From an uncultured Rhizobiaceae group bacterium (lineage in GTDB: Bacteria; Pseudomonadota; Alphaproteobacteria; Rhizobiales; Rhizobiaceae), in contig CALHBJ010000001.1 in NCBI GenBank assembly GCA_937930845.1, positions 1 to 64,000 of the forward strand: DNA of 64,000 nucleotides. Direction: 5' to 3'. The first letter of the stretch is position 1. Each line of letters opens with the position of its first letter. A program made the position numbers and the translations under genes. The notes under the pieces are model-generated. The model made no database searches, was not told where the DNA came from, and saw nothing but the letters and a program-made list of their open reading frames with translations. This document shows, piece after piece, positions 10,026 to 19,084 of the stretch.

Positions 10026-10772
10026 TCAAGCTTTGCGCGCCCTATTGCCGTCGAACCATCCAAAGCCGAGCCAACCGAAGAGAAAGCCACCCATGTGCGC
10101 TTCCCAGGCGATTCCGCCTTCAAAGCCCGGTATCGGCACCACGCCAGAACCAAACAACCAGTTCACGGCAAACCAGATACCCACAAAGATCATTGTTCCG
10201 CGGTTGGACAGGGACTGGAGCAAGGACAAGGCCGGGGCATTTGTTGCATCACCGCGCATACGACCTGGGGTAAATGCAAACCGGATCGAAGCACCCATAC
10301 AAGCCGATACTGCCCCCGATGCGCCAACCACCGGCACCGTGCCGCCCATATGGAACACATAGTGCGCCAGTGCGCCTGCTGAGGTCGCCAATACCAAAAA
10401 GATCAAAAATTTCAGGCTCGAAAATCGCCGCGCCAACGGGCTGCCGAACGCCACAAACCACATCACATTGACGCCCACATGCATCCAATCAGCATGGAGC
10501 AGGCCATAGGTGACCGGGCTCCAATAAGGCGACAAAGGGTGCAGCAGGTTGTTGGTGGGAATGTCATAGGCCAGCGGAATGAACGAGAACACACCCAGTA
10601 CCCAGCCATAGGTATCGCGACTGACAAGTTCGGTCAGCGCTGCATGAATGGCGATGATCAAAATGCACACCACCAAAACACTTTTTGGAATGTTAAACGC
10701 CGGCGGCACTTTCTCTTCCTGGTCAAATGGTAATTCTGTCGGGCCTTGTGACTGGTATTTCGACGGCTCCAA
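10026..10772 (-). CDS. Rhomboid family intramembrane serine protease
   Basis: A 248-residue polytopic membrane protein. Catalytic Ser152 (GASGA, 150-154) and His226 (EAHMGGFLFG) are in place, as is the HxxxN element (His98, Asn102) before them. About six membrane helices can be drawn from residue 30 onward, the N-terminal 25 residues being cytosolic. The substrate is unknown. It is convergent with the patatin gene. A Rhizobiales rhomboid of this size is usually encoded near core genes and is not part of a known operon. Confidence 0.93.
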   Translation of the reverse strand: MEPSKYQSQGPTELPFDQEEKVPPAFNIPKSVLVVCILIIAIHAALTELVSRDTYGWVLGVFSFIPLAYDIPTNNLLHPLSPYWSPVTYGLLHADWMHVGVNVMWFVAFGSPLARRFSSLKFLIFLVLATSAGALAHYVFHMGGTVPVVGASGAVSACMGASIRFAFTPGRMRGDATNAPALSLLQSLSNRGTMIFVGIWFAVNWLFGSGVVPIPGFEGGIAWEAHMGGFLFGWLGFGWFDGNRARKA

Positions 10773-10863
10773 ATCAGTCTCCCTTTTTGACTCTCAACCT
10801 GCCCCGGCAAGGCATGGCCTCATGCCTGTGACACTTTTGCAATGTTGGGAATAGCCTTGCAGA

Positions 10864-10902
10864 CAAAAAAAGGCCCGATGTTGTTTCCAACACCGGGCTT
10901 TT
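10864..10902 (-). terminator. Orphan terminator hairpin
   Basis: GCCCGATGTTG (10873-10883) pairs with CAACACCGGGC (10888-10898) with one mismatch. The left flank is a run of seven A (10865-10871), i.e. U7 on the minus strand, while the right flank has only four T. It therefore best serves a minus-strand transcript coming from 10.9-11.2 kb, where no sizeable gene is present. Confidence 0.75.
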
Positions 10903-11264
10903 GGTCGGCCCCAACATCCCGTCCCCCGACGTTCACGCTGTGCCAAGCATAGTTTGTGCAAAGTTTCTGTGCTGTCAGACTTTGCAGATTGCTGGAGTTT
11001 CGAGGACAAGTCGAACCTCCGTGGAGTTCCCCATCTTGGTGACAGAAACCAATTTGAAAGGCAATCCTAACCCGGTGTTAAGGTTAATTTCCGTCAACCA
11101 TTTTTGATCCTTGGATAACTCAACAACGCCCCACCCTTCACCTGACACCAAGCCTGCAAATTTGGCACGGTGAGTGCATCGCAGCCCATAGAATCATTCT
11201 TGAGCGCGCGAAATGTCTCGAAACGGGAAAACAGTGACGCACTCACAATCAATGGGCAGGCAAT
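10903..11264 (-). other. Possible small RNA or small-ORF locus
   Basis: This 360-base gap has no convincing gene. On the minus strand it ends in the terminator at 10864-10902, implying a short transcript. A 19-codon minus-strand reading frame starts at an ATG near 11034 (MGNSTEVRLVLETPAICKV) but has no clear ribosome site. No Rfam family is recognised by eye. Confidence 0.35.
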
Positions 11265-12002
11265 ATGCGTCATAACAAGACAAAACAGATGCTTTCATAC
11301 TGGATGGAGCTGTTCCTGGAAGCGGGGAATGTGCCCGGCGAATCCCAGACGATCGTTTGGCCGGAGCGCAGCGAAGTACATCCGGCACGTTGCCGCGCCC
11401 TGTTGAGCGACATGTTCATATTGGAAAATACCGGCGGTGATCACATCTATCGTTTGGCAGGAACCCAGCTATGCGCCACATTTGGGCGGGAACTGAAACG
11501 GGAATCGTTTGCCAGCAGTTTTCACGGTGCCGACAAACGATCTATTGAAGGTTGGCTGAGCCGATTGGGGCTGGATGAATATGTGGTTTTGATCAGTGCC
11601 AATGGTGAAACGGAATGGGGAGACGTGGTTGGTCTGGAAACTTTACTCCTGCCCCTGTCTCACAGCGGTGTTCGCGGCGCCCGGGTGTTGGGCATAACAT
11701 CCGTACACAAAGCTCCGCACTGGGTTGGTTCCGAGCCGCTTGTGGAACAGTCCGTTAAATCTATTCGCGTCATCCGTCCCTGGGAAGGCGACAGATATTT
11801 GGGCAATTGGCCGTTCCACGCGCCTGCTGGGAAAGCCGGGGCTGCCGTGGAACGCCTCAATGTTACCCCTCCCCCCATGGATCATACGGTTCAATATCCA
11901 AGACCAACGGCCTTGTTGAATACCCATGAGAACGAACATCGGGTTCGGCGGGTGGCCCATTTGACGGTGTTTTCTGGCGGGTTGGACGGCACCAGTAAAT
12001 AG
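11265..12002 (+). CDS. PAS domain protein of the PAS_5 family
   Basis: A 245-residue protein of the PAS_5 (formerly DUF1457) type, found almost only in alphaproteobacteria. The PAS-like core occupies about residues 30-165: conserved WPERSEVHPARCRALLSDMFILE, then the RLAGTQLCATFGREL segment and GETEWGDVVGLETLLLPL. No output domain is present, so it probably senses a ligand and acts by protein contact. The C-terminal tail is low in predicted structure. The next gene encodes a PilZ protein, suggesting a link to signalling. Confidence 0.85.
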   Translation: MRHNKTKQMLSYWMELFLEAGNVPGESQTIVWPERSEVHPARCRALLSDMFILENTGGDHIYRLAGTQLCATFGRELKRESFASSFHGADKRSIEGWLSRLGLDEYVVLISANGETEWGDVVGLETLLLPLSHSGVRGARVLGITSVHKAPHWVGSEPLVEQSVKSIRVIRPWEGDRYLGNWPFHAPAGKAGAAVERLNVTPPPMDHTVQYPRPTALLNTHENEHRVRRVAHLTVFSGGLDGTSK

Positions 12003-12121
12003 CGAGCCCGATCTGGGGCACGTTAAATCGGTGAATATGCTGACAATTCATTAACCAAGTGGCGAGATAATGAGGGCACTGTTCCCGCCCGCAATGGGCC
12101 TATTTTGCACGGAAACCGCTT

Positions 12122-12721
12122 GTGTCTTTAGTTCAGGATCCCGCTACCCAGCCCGAGCGCCGTGCTTATGAGCGTGTGCCAATCAACGTATTTGGCCGCT
12201 GTCTTCTTTCCAATAAACTCGAAATTCCCTGCCAGGCGATCAACATGTCGCCCGGTGATATCGGCATTGTTGCGGCCCATTCACCCCAGGTCGGTGAAAC
12301 CGTGATCATCTATCTCGACCATATTGGCCGGTTGGAAGCCACTGTCACCCGCCTGTTCGAAGGTGGATTTGGAGCCGTTCTTGAGTGTACGGCACGTAAG
12401 AAAGAAAAACTGGCAGCAAGTATTGAATGGGTGCGCGCCCATGCTGAGTTTGGCGTGGAAAACAGCCGTAAACACGAGCGATTTGAGCCGGCACAGCGCA
12501 ATGCCGGGTTCCAGTTGGAAGATGGCCGCACCTATCCGGTCAATATAATTGATATTTCGCTTTCGGGCGCGGCGCTTGAAACACAGGTCAAACCGGCCAT
12601 TGGTACGAGACTCACCTTCTCCGGGCTTCAGGGGCGCGTGGTGCGCCATCTGGATGAAGGGATTGCGATTGAGTTCGACGACACCCAGAACCCGGAACTG
12701 TTCAAGCGCACTTTCAGCTAA
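12122..12721 (+). CDS. Tandem PilZ domain protein
   Basis: A 199-residue protein with two PilZ-like domains. The first begins with ERRAYERVPINVFGR (RxxxR type c-di-GMP contact, residues 12-26) and has a weak second motif (NMSPGDIGI). The second begins RKHERFEPAQ around residue 116 and carries DISLSGAALE, a good match to D/NxSxxG. PilZ proteins act as c-di-GMP receptors that alter motility or polysaccharide output. The start is GTG; no upstream ATG is in frame. It follows the PAS_5 gene by 120 bases. Confidence 0.87.
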   Translation: MSLVQDPATQPERRAYERVPINVFGRCLLSNKLEIPCQAINMSPGDIGIVAAHSPQVGETVIIYLDHIGRLEATVTRLFEGGFGAVLECTARKKEKLAASIEWVRAHAEFGVENSRKHERFEPAQRNAGFQLEDGRTYPVNIIDISLSGAALETQVKPAIGTRLTFSGLQGRVVRHLDEGIAIEFDDTQNPELFKRTFS

Positions 12722-12926
12722 TACGGCTCGCCCGCAGCTCTGCTTTGCCAAGACCGATGGATGACGGCTGGTTCCTCCATGGTTAATGGTGCGTGCTTAA
12801 TCGCATAAAATTTTCCTCGAATTTGAATCTAATTATCCAAAAATACGTTTAAAATCAGACCACTAAAACGAACTTCATCTAAAATCGCTTGTGAGAGTTT
12901 CCCGGTGTGGACGGGAGACTTGAACA

Positions 12927-13526
12927 ATGAACACAACACTAAAAGCGCTCATGATGGCTGGAGTATTATTCTCCTCTTCATTGATGAGCACACAGGCGGA
13001 AGCAACCGCCAGACATATGCCAACCGTGGGCGCGACATCGCAGCCGATCGGTCACGCCCTGTTTTGCAAGCAGTTCAGACAAGAATGCCAGGTTCGCAGC
13101 AATGCGACCAAGGCAACACAGCTGACCCGCAAGCGCTGGGCACAAATGCTTGAAATCAACAATCACGCCAATATGGCCGTAAAGCCTGTGACGGATTACG
13201 AAGGTTACGGCGTTGAGGAACACTGGACTTATCCGCGCAGCTATGGCGATTGCGAAGACTATGTCTTGCTAAAGCGTCACATGCTGATGAAACGCGGCTG
13301 GCCCGCATCAAGCCTGTTGATCACCGTTGTGCTTCAACCCAATGGTGAGGGCCATGCAGTGCTGACCGTGCGCACGGACCGTGGCGACTACATTCTCGAC
13401 AATCTTGAGACTAAGGTGAACCGCTGGGACAAAACACCTTACCGTTATCTCAAGCGTCAATCGGCGGCCCATTCAGGTCGCTGGACCAAAATCAGTGACA
13501 GACGGGCACAAGTCGCCAGTTATTGA
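12927..13526 (+). CDS. Transglutaminase-like cysteine peptidase (BTLCP family)
   Basis: A 199-residue exported protein of the bacterial transglutaminase-like cysteine proteinase family. A signal peptide spans residues 1-25 (LKALMMAGVLFSSSLMSTQAEA). The catalytic triad is complete: Cys109 in YGDCEDY, His143 in EGHAVLTV, Asp158 in ILDNLE. In other bacteria relatives such as LapG cleave adhesins under c-di-GMP control, but the short rhizobial versions are of unknown role; the neighbouring PilZ gene makes a c-di-GMP link tempting yet unproven. A strong terminator follows 80 bases downstream. Confidence 0.93.
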   Translation: MNTTLKALMMAGVLFSSSLMSTQAEATARHMPTVGATSQPIGHALFCKQFRQECQVRSNATKATQLTRKRWAQMLEINNHANMAVKPVTDYEGYGVEEHWTYPRSYGDCEDYVLLKRHMLMKRGWPASSLLITVVLQPNGEGHAVLTVRTDRGDYILDNLETKVNRWDKTPYRYLKRQSAAHSGRWTKISDRRAQVASY

Positions 13527-13607
13527 TATAAATCGACGGGATTCCGACGTACCTAATTGACCTGGTCGCGTCCCCACTTCCCCGTCCCCACCGAGGCCAG
13601 GTCAAAA

Positions 13608-13648
13608 GGGGCCGGTTTGCTTTCCCGCAAACCGGCCCCGCTTTTTTT
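13608..13648 (+). terminator. Rho-independent terminator
   Basis: Perfect 13-bp stem (GGGGCCGGTTTGC at 13608-13620 with its complement at 13627-13639), then GCTTTTTTT. It terminates transcripts from the BTLCP peptidase gene. Confidence 0.93.
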
Positions 13649-13701
13649 GCGTATAATGGCTGGCCGCAATTATCTGCGCAGATAAGCTGTTGGTGAGAAG
13701 A

Positions 13702-14244
13702 TCAGTCGACCCGTTTCATACCATCGCGGAAACGGTGTGAATTTTGAACGTAATGCAGGGCGCTGGCTTTGAGCATGTTTTCAACGGACTCATCCAGTTG
13801 CTTCACAACCTTGCCCGGCGCCCCAACCACCAGGGAATTGTCAGGAATAACCTTTCCCTCCGGCACCAACGCACAGGCGCCAATAAGGCAGTTGCGGCCG
13901 ATCTTGGCACCATTGAGAATGGTTGCGCCCATCCCCACGAGAGAATTTTCGGCAATGGTGCAGCCATGCAAAATGGCGCTGTGCCCGATTGTACATCCAG
14001 GACCAACCACAAGCGGGAAACCAATATCGGTGTGTAGGACACAGGATTCCTGAACATTGCTGTTTTTGCCAATTGTGATGCGTTCATTGTCGCCGCGCAA
14101 AACCGCGCCGAACCAGATATTGGCGTCCGCTTCCAGGGTCACATCGCCAATCAATATGGCGCTTGGCGCGATCCAGCAGTTCGAGTTCGGTTGTGTATCA
14201 CCGGCCAGATCCGGTGAAATTCCATCAAGGCTGTATATGGGCAA
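13702..14244 (-). CDS. Gamma carbonic anhydrase family protein
   Basis: A 180-residue left-handed beta-helix protein of the gamma-carbonic-anhydrase/YrdA family. The three metal-ligand histidines are present (His71 in LHTDIG, His88 and His93 in GHSAILHG). Hexapeptide repeats run from about residue 25 to 150, closing with [12 protein letters not shown]. Many such proteins lack measurable anhydrase activity, so the enzymatic role is likely but not assured. Divergent from the membrane protein at 14336. Confidence 0.92.
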   Translation of the reverse strand: MPIYSLDGISPDLAGDTQPNSNCWIAPSAILIGDVTLEADANIWFGAVLRGDNERITIGKNSNVQESCVLHTDIGFPLVVGPGCTIGHSAILHGCTIAENSLVGMGATILNGAKIGRNCLIGACALVPEGKVIPDNSLVVGAPGKVVKQLDESVENMLKASALHYVQNSHRFRDGMKRVD

Positions 14245-14335
14245 CGAATTCTCCCCTTAATTGCCGGGCATCAAACAGGTGTCCCGGCCAGATTGGCGTC
14301 TTGACAAGCTTCCGCGATTCACGCCGATTAGGCAA

Positions 14336-15043
14336 ATGATCAGCGACCCAGACCAACTCTATGCAAAGCGAACCGTTTGGTTTCGTCGCCCCGACTTTAT
14401 TTTTGTGGCTTGTGCCCTGCTGCTTGCCATTTTCTTCTTTCTGGCCACCGGACTGCTGAAATCGCGTTTGTCGTCGCGCGGTTATGTGGAAAGCACCAGT
14501 CTGCATGAAATTATCATTGGCAATTCCGTATTGCGTGTTCCGCGCAACATGATCCGGTTTGAAACCGAACGCAGCGCGCTGGTGCGCGACCAATTGCGTT
14601 TGGCCGTGCACTGGCCAACGGGCGCGGGATATTCAAAGGCCAACAGTGCCGCATTCTTGATGCCTGACCAGGATGAGGCGCTGTTGTTCATAACACTTGA
14701 GCAAAAAAGCCAAAACGAAGACATGTCACAACGCTGGTCCAGCGTGTATGCGCTTGTCACCGAAGGCAATCCGGTTCCCCTGAACAACGGGTTGATGAAA
14801 CAGGCCCTGCGCGCCAATAGCGGCTTCGATGGTGAAGTGCTGTATGTGGAACAGACCACAGGCCTGCCCTGGATTGCGCGCTGCCAGAGCGACAGCACCC
14901 ATGGTCAACCGACTTGCTTGCAGGACATACATGTGAGCGAAGAACTCAGCGCGACCGTGCGGTTTCGGGCGTCAACGCTCGATCAATGGCAAAAAATTCG
15001 TGAAGTGGTAGACGACACGATGGATGCCATCATCATCCGATGA
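14336..15043 (+). CDS. Membrane-anchored protein of unknown function
   Basis: A 235-residue protein with one N-terminal transmembrane segment (FIFVACALLLAIFFFLAT, residues 22-39) and a soluble, probably periplasmic remainder. The segment IIIGNSVLRVPRNMIRFE and the later CQSDSTHGQPTC suggest a folded domain, perhaps with a disulfide. No family is recognised, though the type is familiar in Rhizobiales. A TTG 25 codons upstream would extend it to within 16 bases of the divergent carbonic anhydrase gene, leaving no promoter room, so the ATG is preferred; the start is uncertain. Confidence 0.7.
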   Translation: MISDPDQLYAKRTVWFRRPDFIFVACALLLAIFFFLATGLLKSRLSSRGYVESTSLHEIIIGNSVLRVPRNMIRFETERSALVRDQLRLAVHWPTGAGYSKANSAAFLMPDQDEALLFITLEQKSQNEDMSQRWSSVYALVTEGNPVPLNNGLMKQALRANSGFDGEVLYVEQTTGLPWIARCQSDSTHGQPTCLQDIHVSEELSATVRFRASTLDQWQKIREVVDDTMDAIIIR

Positions 15044-15061
15044 AACAACCGGGCATTAGGC

Positions 15062-15469
15062 TCAGTCTTCGGGTTCCAGATCGATGTCCAAAATGGCCAT
15101 GTTGAAGACCTGCATGCCCTCTTCATTGCCATCATCATCGTAAAGCACGCCGAGGAACTCATCCCCCTTGTAGACTTCAGCAGAATCCACCTTGTTGGGA
15201 CGTTTGCGCACTTCCACCACGTGGGAATTGAACATCGTCTTGATATATTCGTTCAATTCATCATGGGGCTGATCCGGCACGTCTTTGGAGAAATTGTAAG
15301 ACAATTCTCCCTCGTCTTCGTCTTTCTCGATACGGGCAAAAAATTCCTGGCCACGCGCCACCAATGCCTGATCGTGGTCTTCGGGATGCAAAAGAACCGT
15401 TATCTCCTTGCTGTTGAACAGGCGTGAGAGATAGTCGGTCAGGCTGTCGAGTTCTGACTGCTGCAACAT
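15062..15469 (-). CDS. DUF3126 family protein with a tandem repeat
   Basis: A 135-residue acidic protein. The C-terminal half (LNEYIKTMFNSHVVEVRKRP, then DSAEVYKGDEFLGVLYDDDG and MAILDIDL) matches the DUF3126 family, which is normally about 70 residues. The N-terminal half (LTDYLSRLFNSKEITVLLHP, then ALVARGQEFFARIEKDEDEG) has the same pattern, so the protein looks like an internal duplication. Function unknown. It lies just downstream of cysE, as is common in rhizobia, and is probably cotranscribed with it. Confidence 0.85.
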   Translation of the reverse strand: MLQQSELDSLTDYLSRLFNSKEITVLLHPEDHDQALVARGQEFFARIEKDEDEGELSYNFSKDVPDQPHDELNEYIKTMFNSHVVEVRKRPNKVDSAEVYKGDEFLGVLYDDDGNEEGMQVFNMAILDIDLEPED

Positions 15470-15495
15470 GGGCTAAATCCAAATTTATAAGATAA

Positions 15496-16320
15496 TCAGT
15501 GTAGGTCAGGCTCTTCTGCGAGAATCTGATCCATTGTGCGAGAGGGCTGTGAACACCCGGCAACGCCAACCACACGGGCAGGCACGCCGGCAACGGTAGT
15601 TTTGGGTGGTACTTCTTTGACCACCAATGCGCCAGCGGCAATGCGGGAACATTCGCCCACGTTCAAATTGCCCAGCACTTTTGCGCCCGCGCCAATCAAA
15701 ACCCCGTTTTGCACTTTGGGGTGACGATCACCGCCTTCTTTGCCGGTTCCACCAAGTGTCACGTCCTGCATGATTGATACGTCATCACCGATCACGGCTG
15801 TTGCGCCGACAACAATACCCGTTGCGTGGTCCATGAAGATACCGCGACCAAATTCCGCCTGGGGGTTGATGTCTGTTTGAAACACCTGACTCGACTGGGA
15901 CTGCAGGTATAACGCAAAATCTTTGCGCCCCACTTTCCAGGCCCAGTTCGCCAGACGGTGAACCTGGATGGCGTGAAACCCTTTGAAATACAGGATGGGT
16001 TCAATGAAGCGGGAACATGCCGGATCACGGTCATAAACCGCGGCAATATCGACGCGCACGATGGCTGACCATTCTGGATCATCTGCCAGCATTTCATGAA
16101 AGGCTGTGCGGATCATTTCCGCTGGAAATTCAGCGCGATGCAGGCGTTCGCAAATGCGATGGATTACTGCCGATTCCAGGGATTTGTGATTGAGAATATT
16201 GGCATAGATGAAACCGGACATGGCCGGGTCCGAATCGATCACCGCCTGGGCTTCATTCAGCAGCGCCTGCCAAACGGGATCGAGGTCCACTACATCATGG
16301 ATTTTTGTTTGAATGGACAT
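15496..16320 (-). CDS. cysE: Serine O-acetyltransferase
   Basis: A 274-residue enzyme that acetylates L-serine, the committed step of cysteine synthesis. The N-terminal helical domain (about 1-145) is followed by hexapeptide repeats with the catalytic region FMDHATGIVVGATAVIGDDVSIMQDVTLGGTGKEGGDRHPK. The start at 16320 is supported by GGAGAAT seven bases upstream; an in-frame codon 15 codons earlier lacks a site. Feedback inhibition by cysteine is typical of the family. Confidence 0.96.
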   Translation of the reverse strand: MSIQTKIHDVVDLDPVWQALLNEAQAVIDSDPAMSGFIYANILNHKSLESAVIHRICERLHRAEFPAEMIRTAFHEMLADDPEWSAIVRVDIAAVYDRDPACSRFIEPILYFKGFHAIQVHRLANWAWKVGRKDFALYLQSQSSQVFQTDINPQAEFGRGIFMDHATGIVVGATAVIGDDVSIMQDVTLGGTGKEGGDRHPKVQNGVLIGAGAKVLGNLNVGECSRIAAGALVVKEVPPKTTVAGVPARVVGVAGCSQPSRTMDQILAEEPDLH

Positions 16321-16415
16321 GTCTATTCTCCAATACCGGCAGGCCTGTGGGCCTTGCCCTGACAACCAACATAATGCATGGACCTCAACGGTTAAACCGG
16401 TGATGGGTGAAATAA

Positions 16416-17231
16416 TTGTTCAACTCTATTCACAAACTTCCAACGCTTAAACAGTTTGAGGAGAGCCATATCCGTTGCGCTGTGGATGGCGCGATTGGAT
16501 GGATCCAACTCAACAACCCTGACAAACACAACGCCCTTAACCAGTTGGATTGGCTTTGCGTTCCCCAAGTTGTGGCATTCCTGCTTGACCAGAACATTCG
16601 CGCCATCATCCTGCTGGGCGCTGGCCGCAGCTTTTGCGCGGGCGCGGATATTTCCGAATTCGATGAGGTGCGCAGGAACGCTGCAACCGCACGGGTGTAT
16701 GAAACAGCCAATGCGGAAGCTTTTAAGGCATTGCGCGATGCGCCTGTGCCCACCATTGCGGCCATATCCAACATTTGCTTTGGCGGTGGATTTGGGCTGG
16801 CCGCAGCGTGTGATCTGAGAATTTGTACAGATGACGCGCAATTTTCCGTGCCAGCCGCGCGGCTTGGCCTCGCTTATCCCGTTGAGGCAATGGCCGATAT
16901 TGTGCACGCAGTTGGGCCACAGCGGGCCAAACATATGTTGTATACGGCCAGCCGCTATCGGGCCGCTGACATGTTGAAATTCGGGTTTGTGCTCGACATT
17001 GTTGAAAACGAGCGTCTGATTGAGCGCGCCCTGGATATGGCCATGGGCATCAGCGAACTGGCTCCCCTCACCCACCGGGCAACCAAAGCCGCCATTGACG
17101 CCGCCATTGGAGGCGGCACATCCAGCGATGAAGCGGCAGCGTTGGGCGATCTGACTTTCGAAAGCACTGACTATGCCGAAGGTCGCGTGGCCTTTGGTGA
17201 AAAGCGGGCGGCAAAGTTTACCGGAAACTGA
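16416..17231 (+). CDS. Enoyl-CoA hydratase/isomerase (crotonase) family protein
   Basis: A 271-residue crotonase-fold protein. Visible are the first oxyanion strand GAGRSFCAGADISEF, the second oxyanion loop NICFGGGFGLAAACDLRI, and ARLGLAYPVEA. The Glu pair of true hydratases is not clearly present, so hydratase, isomerase or another crotonase reaction is possible. No ATG starts the frame; a TTG at 16416 or a GTG about 22 codons later are the candidates, so the N terminus is uncertain. It converges on the hydrolase pair. Confidence 0.88.
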   Translation: MFNSIHKLPTLKQFEESHIRCAVDGAIGWIQLNNPDKHNALNQLDWLCVPQVVAFLLDQNIRAIILLGAGRSFCAGADISEFDEVRRNAATARVYETANAEAFKALRDAPVPTIAAISNICFGGGFGLAAACDLRICTDDAQFSVPAARLGLAYPVEAMADIVHAVGPQRAKHMLYTASRYRAADMLKFGFVLDIVENERLIERALDMAMGISELAPLTHRATKAAIDAAIGGGTSSDEAAALGDLTFESTDYAEGRVAFGEKRAAKFTGN

Positions 17232-17251
17232 TGTATCGCGCGCTCACGCCA

Positions 17252-18154
17252 TCAAATTGATTGTGTCTGTTTCTCCAGAAACGAAATCACTTCATGGGCA
17301 AACACGTCATTGCGGTCCCCGGCGACCATGTGGCCCGCATCGGTGATGTCCACATAGCTGGCGTGGGGCACCAGTTTGATGAAATCGTCCGCCGCCTGTT
17401 TGGTAACCAATTCCGACTTGCTGCCGCGAATGAGGAGTGTCGGCACACTGATGGAAGAAGCTGCCACTTCAAAGGCGTGTTGCGGGTCATCATGGTCCAT
17501 AACCATAATATTGTTCTTGCTTTCAACAAATGCAGGATCCCAGTGCCAATAATATCTCCCGTCATCGCGCAGGCGCAGATTCTTGCTCAAACCATCAAGC
17601 GATTTGGGGCGTTTGCGTCCAGGCAGATAAGCTGCGATTGCGTTAGCCGCCGCTTCCACCGACTCAAAGCCACTGCGCATGTTTTGTGACATGAAGCCCA
17701 TAATCCGCTCCACGCCCGACGCTTCCATGCGCGGTGTGATATCAACCAGCACAATGGCCGAAAACAAATCCGTTTCCTGGCTGTGTTGCGCCATCATGGC
17801 TGAAATGCCCCCCATGGAAGCGCCAACCAAAATGGGCTGATGTTTTCCGTTGCCATAGGTGGCTCCCACCTGTCGGGTCAATTCCGTCAGATCAGCGGCA
17901 TAGTGATGGAAGGTGTAATTTGCGCTCTTTACCCATTCACTGTCGCCATGGCCCCGCGCGTCCACGCTGACTGCCAGGAACCCCCGCGCGGCCAGGCGCT
18001 GGGAAGTCGCTTCCCAAGCATGGCGCGTTTGTCCGCCGCCATGCATTAGAATGACAGGAGGATGGGTGTGCTCGGATGCCGGACTAAAGCAGGTGGCAGA
18101 CAGGCTGTTATTTTCACTGCCGGTCAGATGAATGGTGGAAACGATGCCGCTCAT
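17252..18154 (-). CDS. Alpha/beta hydrolase
   Basis: A 300-residue alpha/beta hydrolase. The oxyanion stretch LMHGGGQTRHAW, DARGHGDSEW and nucleophile elbow VGASMGG (Ser113) are clear, with an acid after PTLLIRGSKSELV and His in ITDAGHMVAGD near the end. Relatives are annotated as peroxidase-like or esterase/epoxide-type hydrolases; the substrate cannot be told. Its start overlaps the stop of the upstream hydrolase gene by four bases, so they form a coupled pair. Confidence 0.9.
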   Translation of the reverse strand: MSGIVSTIHLTGSENNSLSATCFSPASEHTHPPVILMHGGGQTRHAWEATSQRLAARGFLAVSVDARGHGDSEWVKSANYTFHHYAADLTELTRQVGATYGNGKHQPILVGASMGGISAMMAQHSQETDLFSAIVLVDITPRMEASGVERIMGFMSQNMRSGFESVEAAANAIAAYLPGRKRPKSLDGLSKNLRLRDDGRYYWHWDPAFVESKNNIMVMDHDDPQHAFEVAASSISVPTLLIRGSKSELVTKQAADDFIKLVPHASYVDITDAGHMVAGDRNDVFAHEVISFLEKQTQSI

Positions 18155-18936
18155 GGGGATTTGTCTTCCTGTGTCAGGAATTCCAACACGGCCTGTTTAA
18201 AAGCTGCAGCGCCGGTGCTTTTCATGTGATCGAGCCCTTCCAGCACCACGCCTTTGGCATTGTTCATCTGATCTGCCAGTTCCAGTGGTGACCCGCCAAT
18301 ATCATCGTCCGACCCCACGACCACCAAAACAGGCACGGTGATTTGGCCGATAATCTGAGGGGTAATTTTCATCCGTGCCGGGCGCACACAAGCTGCCAGT
18401 GCCAAACGGTCGCTGCGTGTTCTGTCGGCAAATTTTCGAAACGCGATTGCTCCAGGATCAGTAAGGTTATCGGGAGTGTCCGTCTCCAAGCCTTCAGCGA
18501 TCGCCTCATAGCTGCCGCGTCCTCCATAAATATGGGCGCCCATGCCGCCGAACACGGCTTTGCGCACCCGTTCTGGCGCGCTGTAAGCAAGCCAGGACGT
18601 GATGCGCGCGCCCATGGAAAATCCAACAATATCGGCACGTTGAATATCGAGATAATCCATCAGCCCGATCACGTCGGCTGCAAATATGTCGGGACCATAA
18701 TCCGCCGCATCGTAAAATTTTTCGCTTTGCCCGTGTCCGCGATTGTCCAGTGCGACAACCCGGTATCCTGCCTGCTGCAATTCTTTCACCCAGCCGGTGC
18801 CAATCCAATTCACACGCGCGGTTGAGGCAAATCCGTGGATGAGGATCACGACCGGCGCATCATCGCTGGGCGCAGAAAAATCATAATAAGCCAATTTTAC
18901 ATTTGGCAATTGAGCAAACAGGACCAGATCGTTCAT
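18151..18936 (-). CDS. Alpha/beta hydrolase
   Basis: A 261-residue alpha/beta hydrolase. The core reads LIHGFASTARVNW, LDNRGHGQSEK and VGFSMGARI with Ser107 as nucleophile, and ends with a His in LEGLDHMKST. It is only distantly similar to its downstream partner. The two hydrolases beside a crotonase suggest ester or CoA-thioester metabolism, but no specific pathway is evident. The start Met is the first in frame; the divergent zf-CHCC gene lies about 150 bases away. Confidence 0.9.
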   Translation of the reverse strand: MNDLVLFAQLPNVKLAYYDFSAPSDDAPVVILIHGFASTARVNWIGTGWVKELQQAGYRVVALDNRGHGQSEKFYDAADYGPDIFAADVIGLMDYLDIQRADIVGFSMGARITSWLAYSAPERVRKAVFGGMGAHIYGGRGSYEAIAEGLETDTPDNLTDPGAIAFRKFADRTRSDRLALAACVRPARMKITPQIIGQITVPVLVVVGSDDDIGGSPLELADQMNNAKGVVLEGLDHMKSTGAAAFKQAVLEFLTQEDKSP

Positions 18937-19084
18937 GTATCATTTGGACATCAATTCATGGATGTCCCTATCTCCCCTGTTTGTCCCAGGTTCTCAAGGG
19001 CAAAATTGCCCCATGTGTCTTGCAAAATTTCGGCAAAACGCTAGACGAGAGGCAGGGTTAGTTCGCAAACAAAGTCGTACCATC

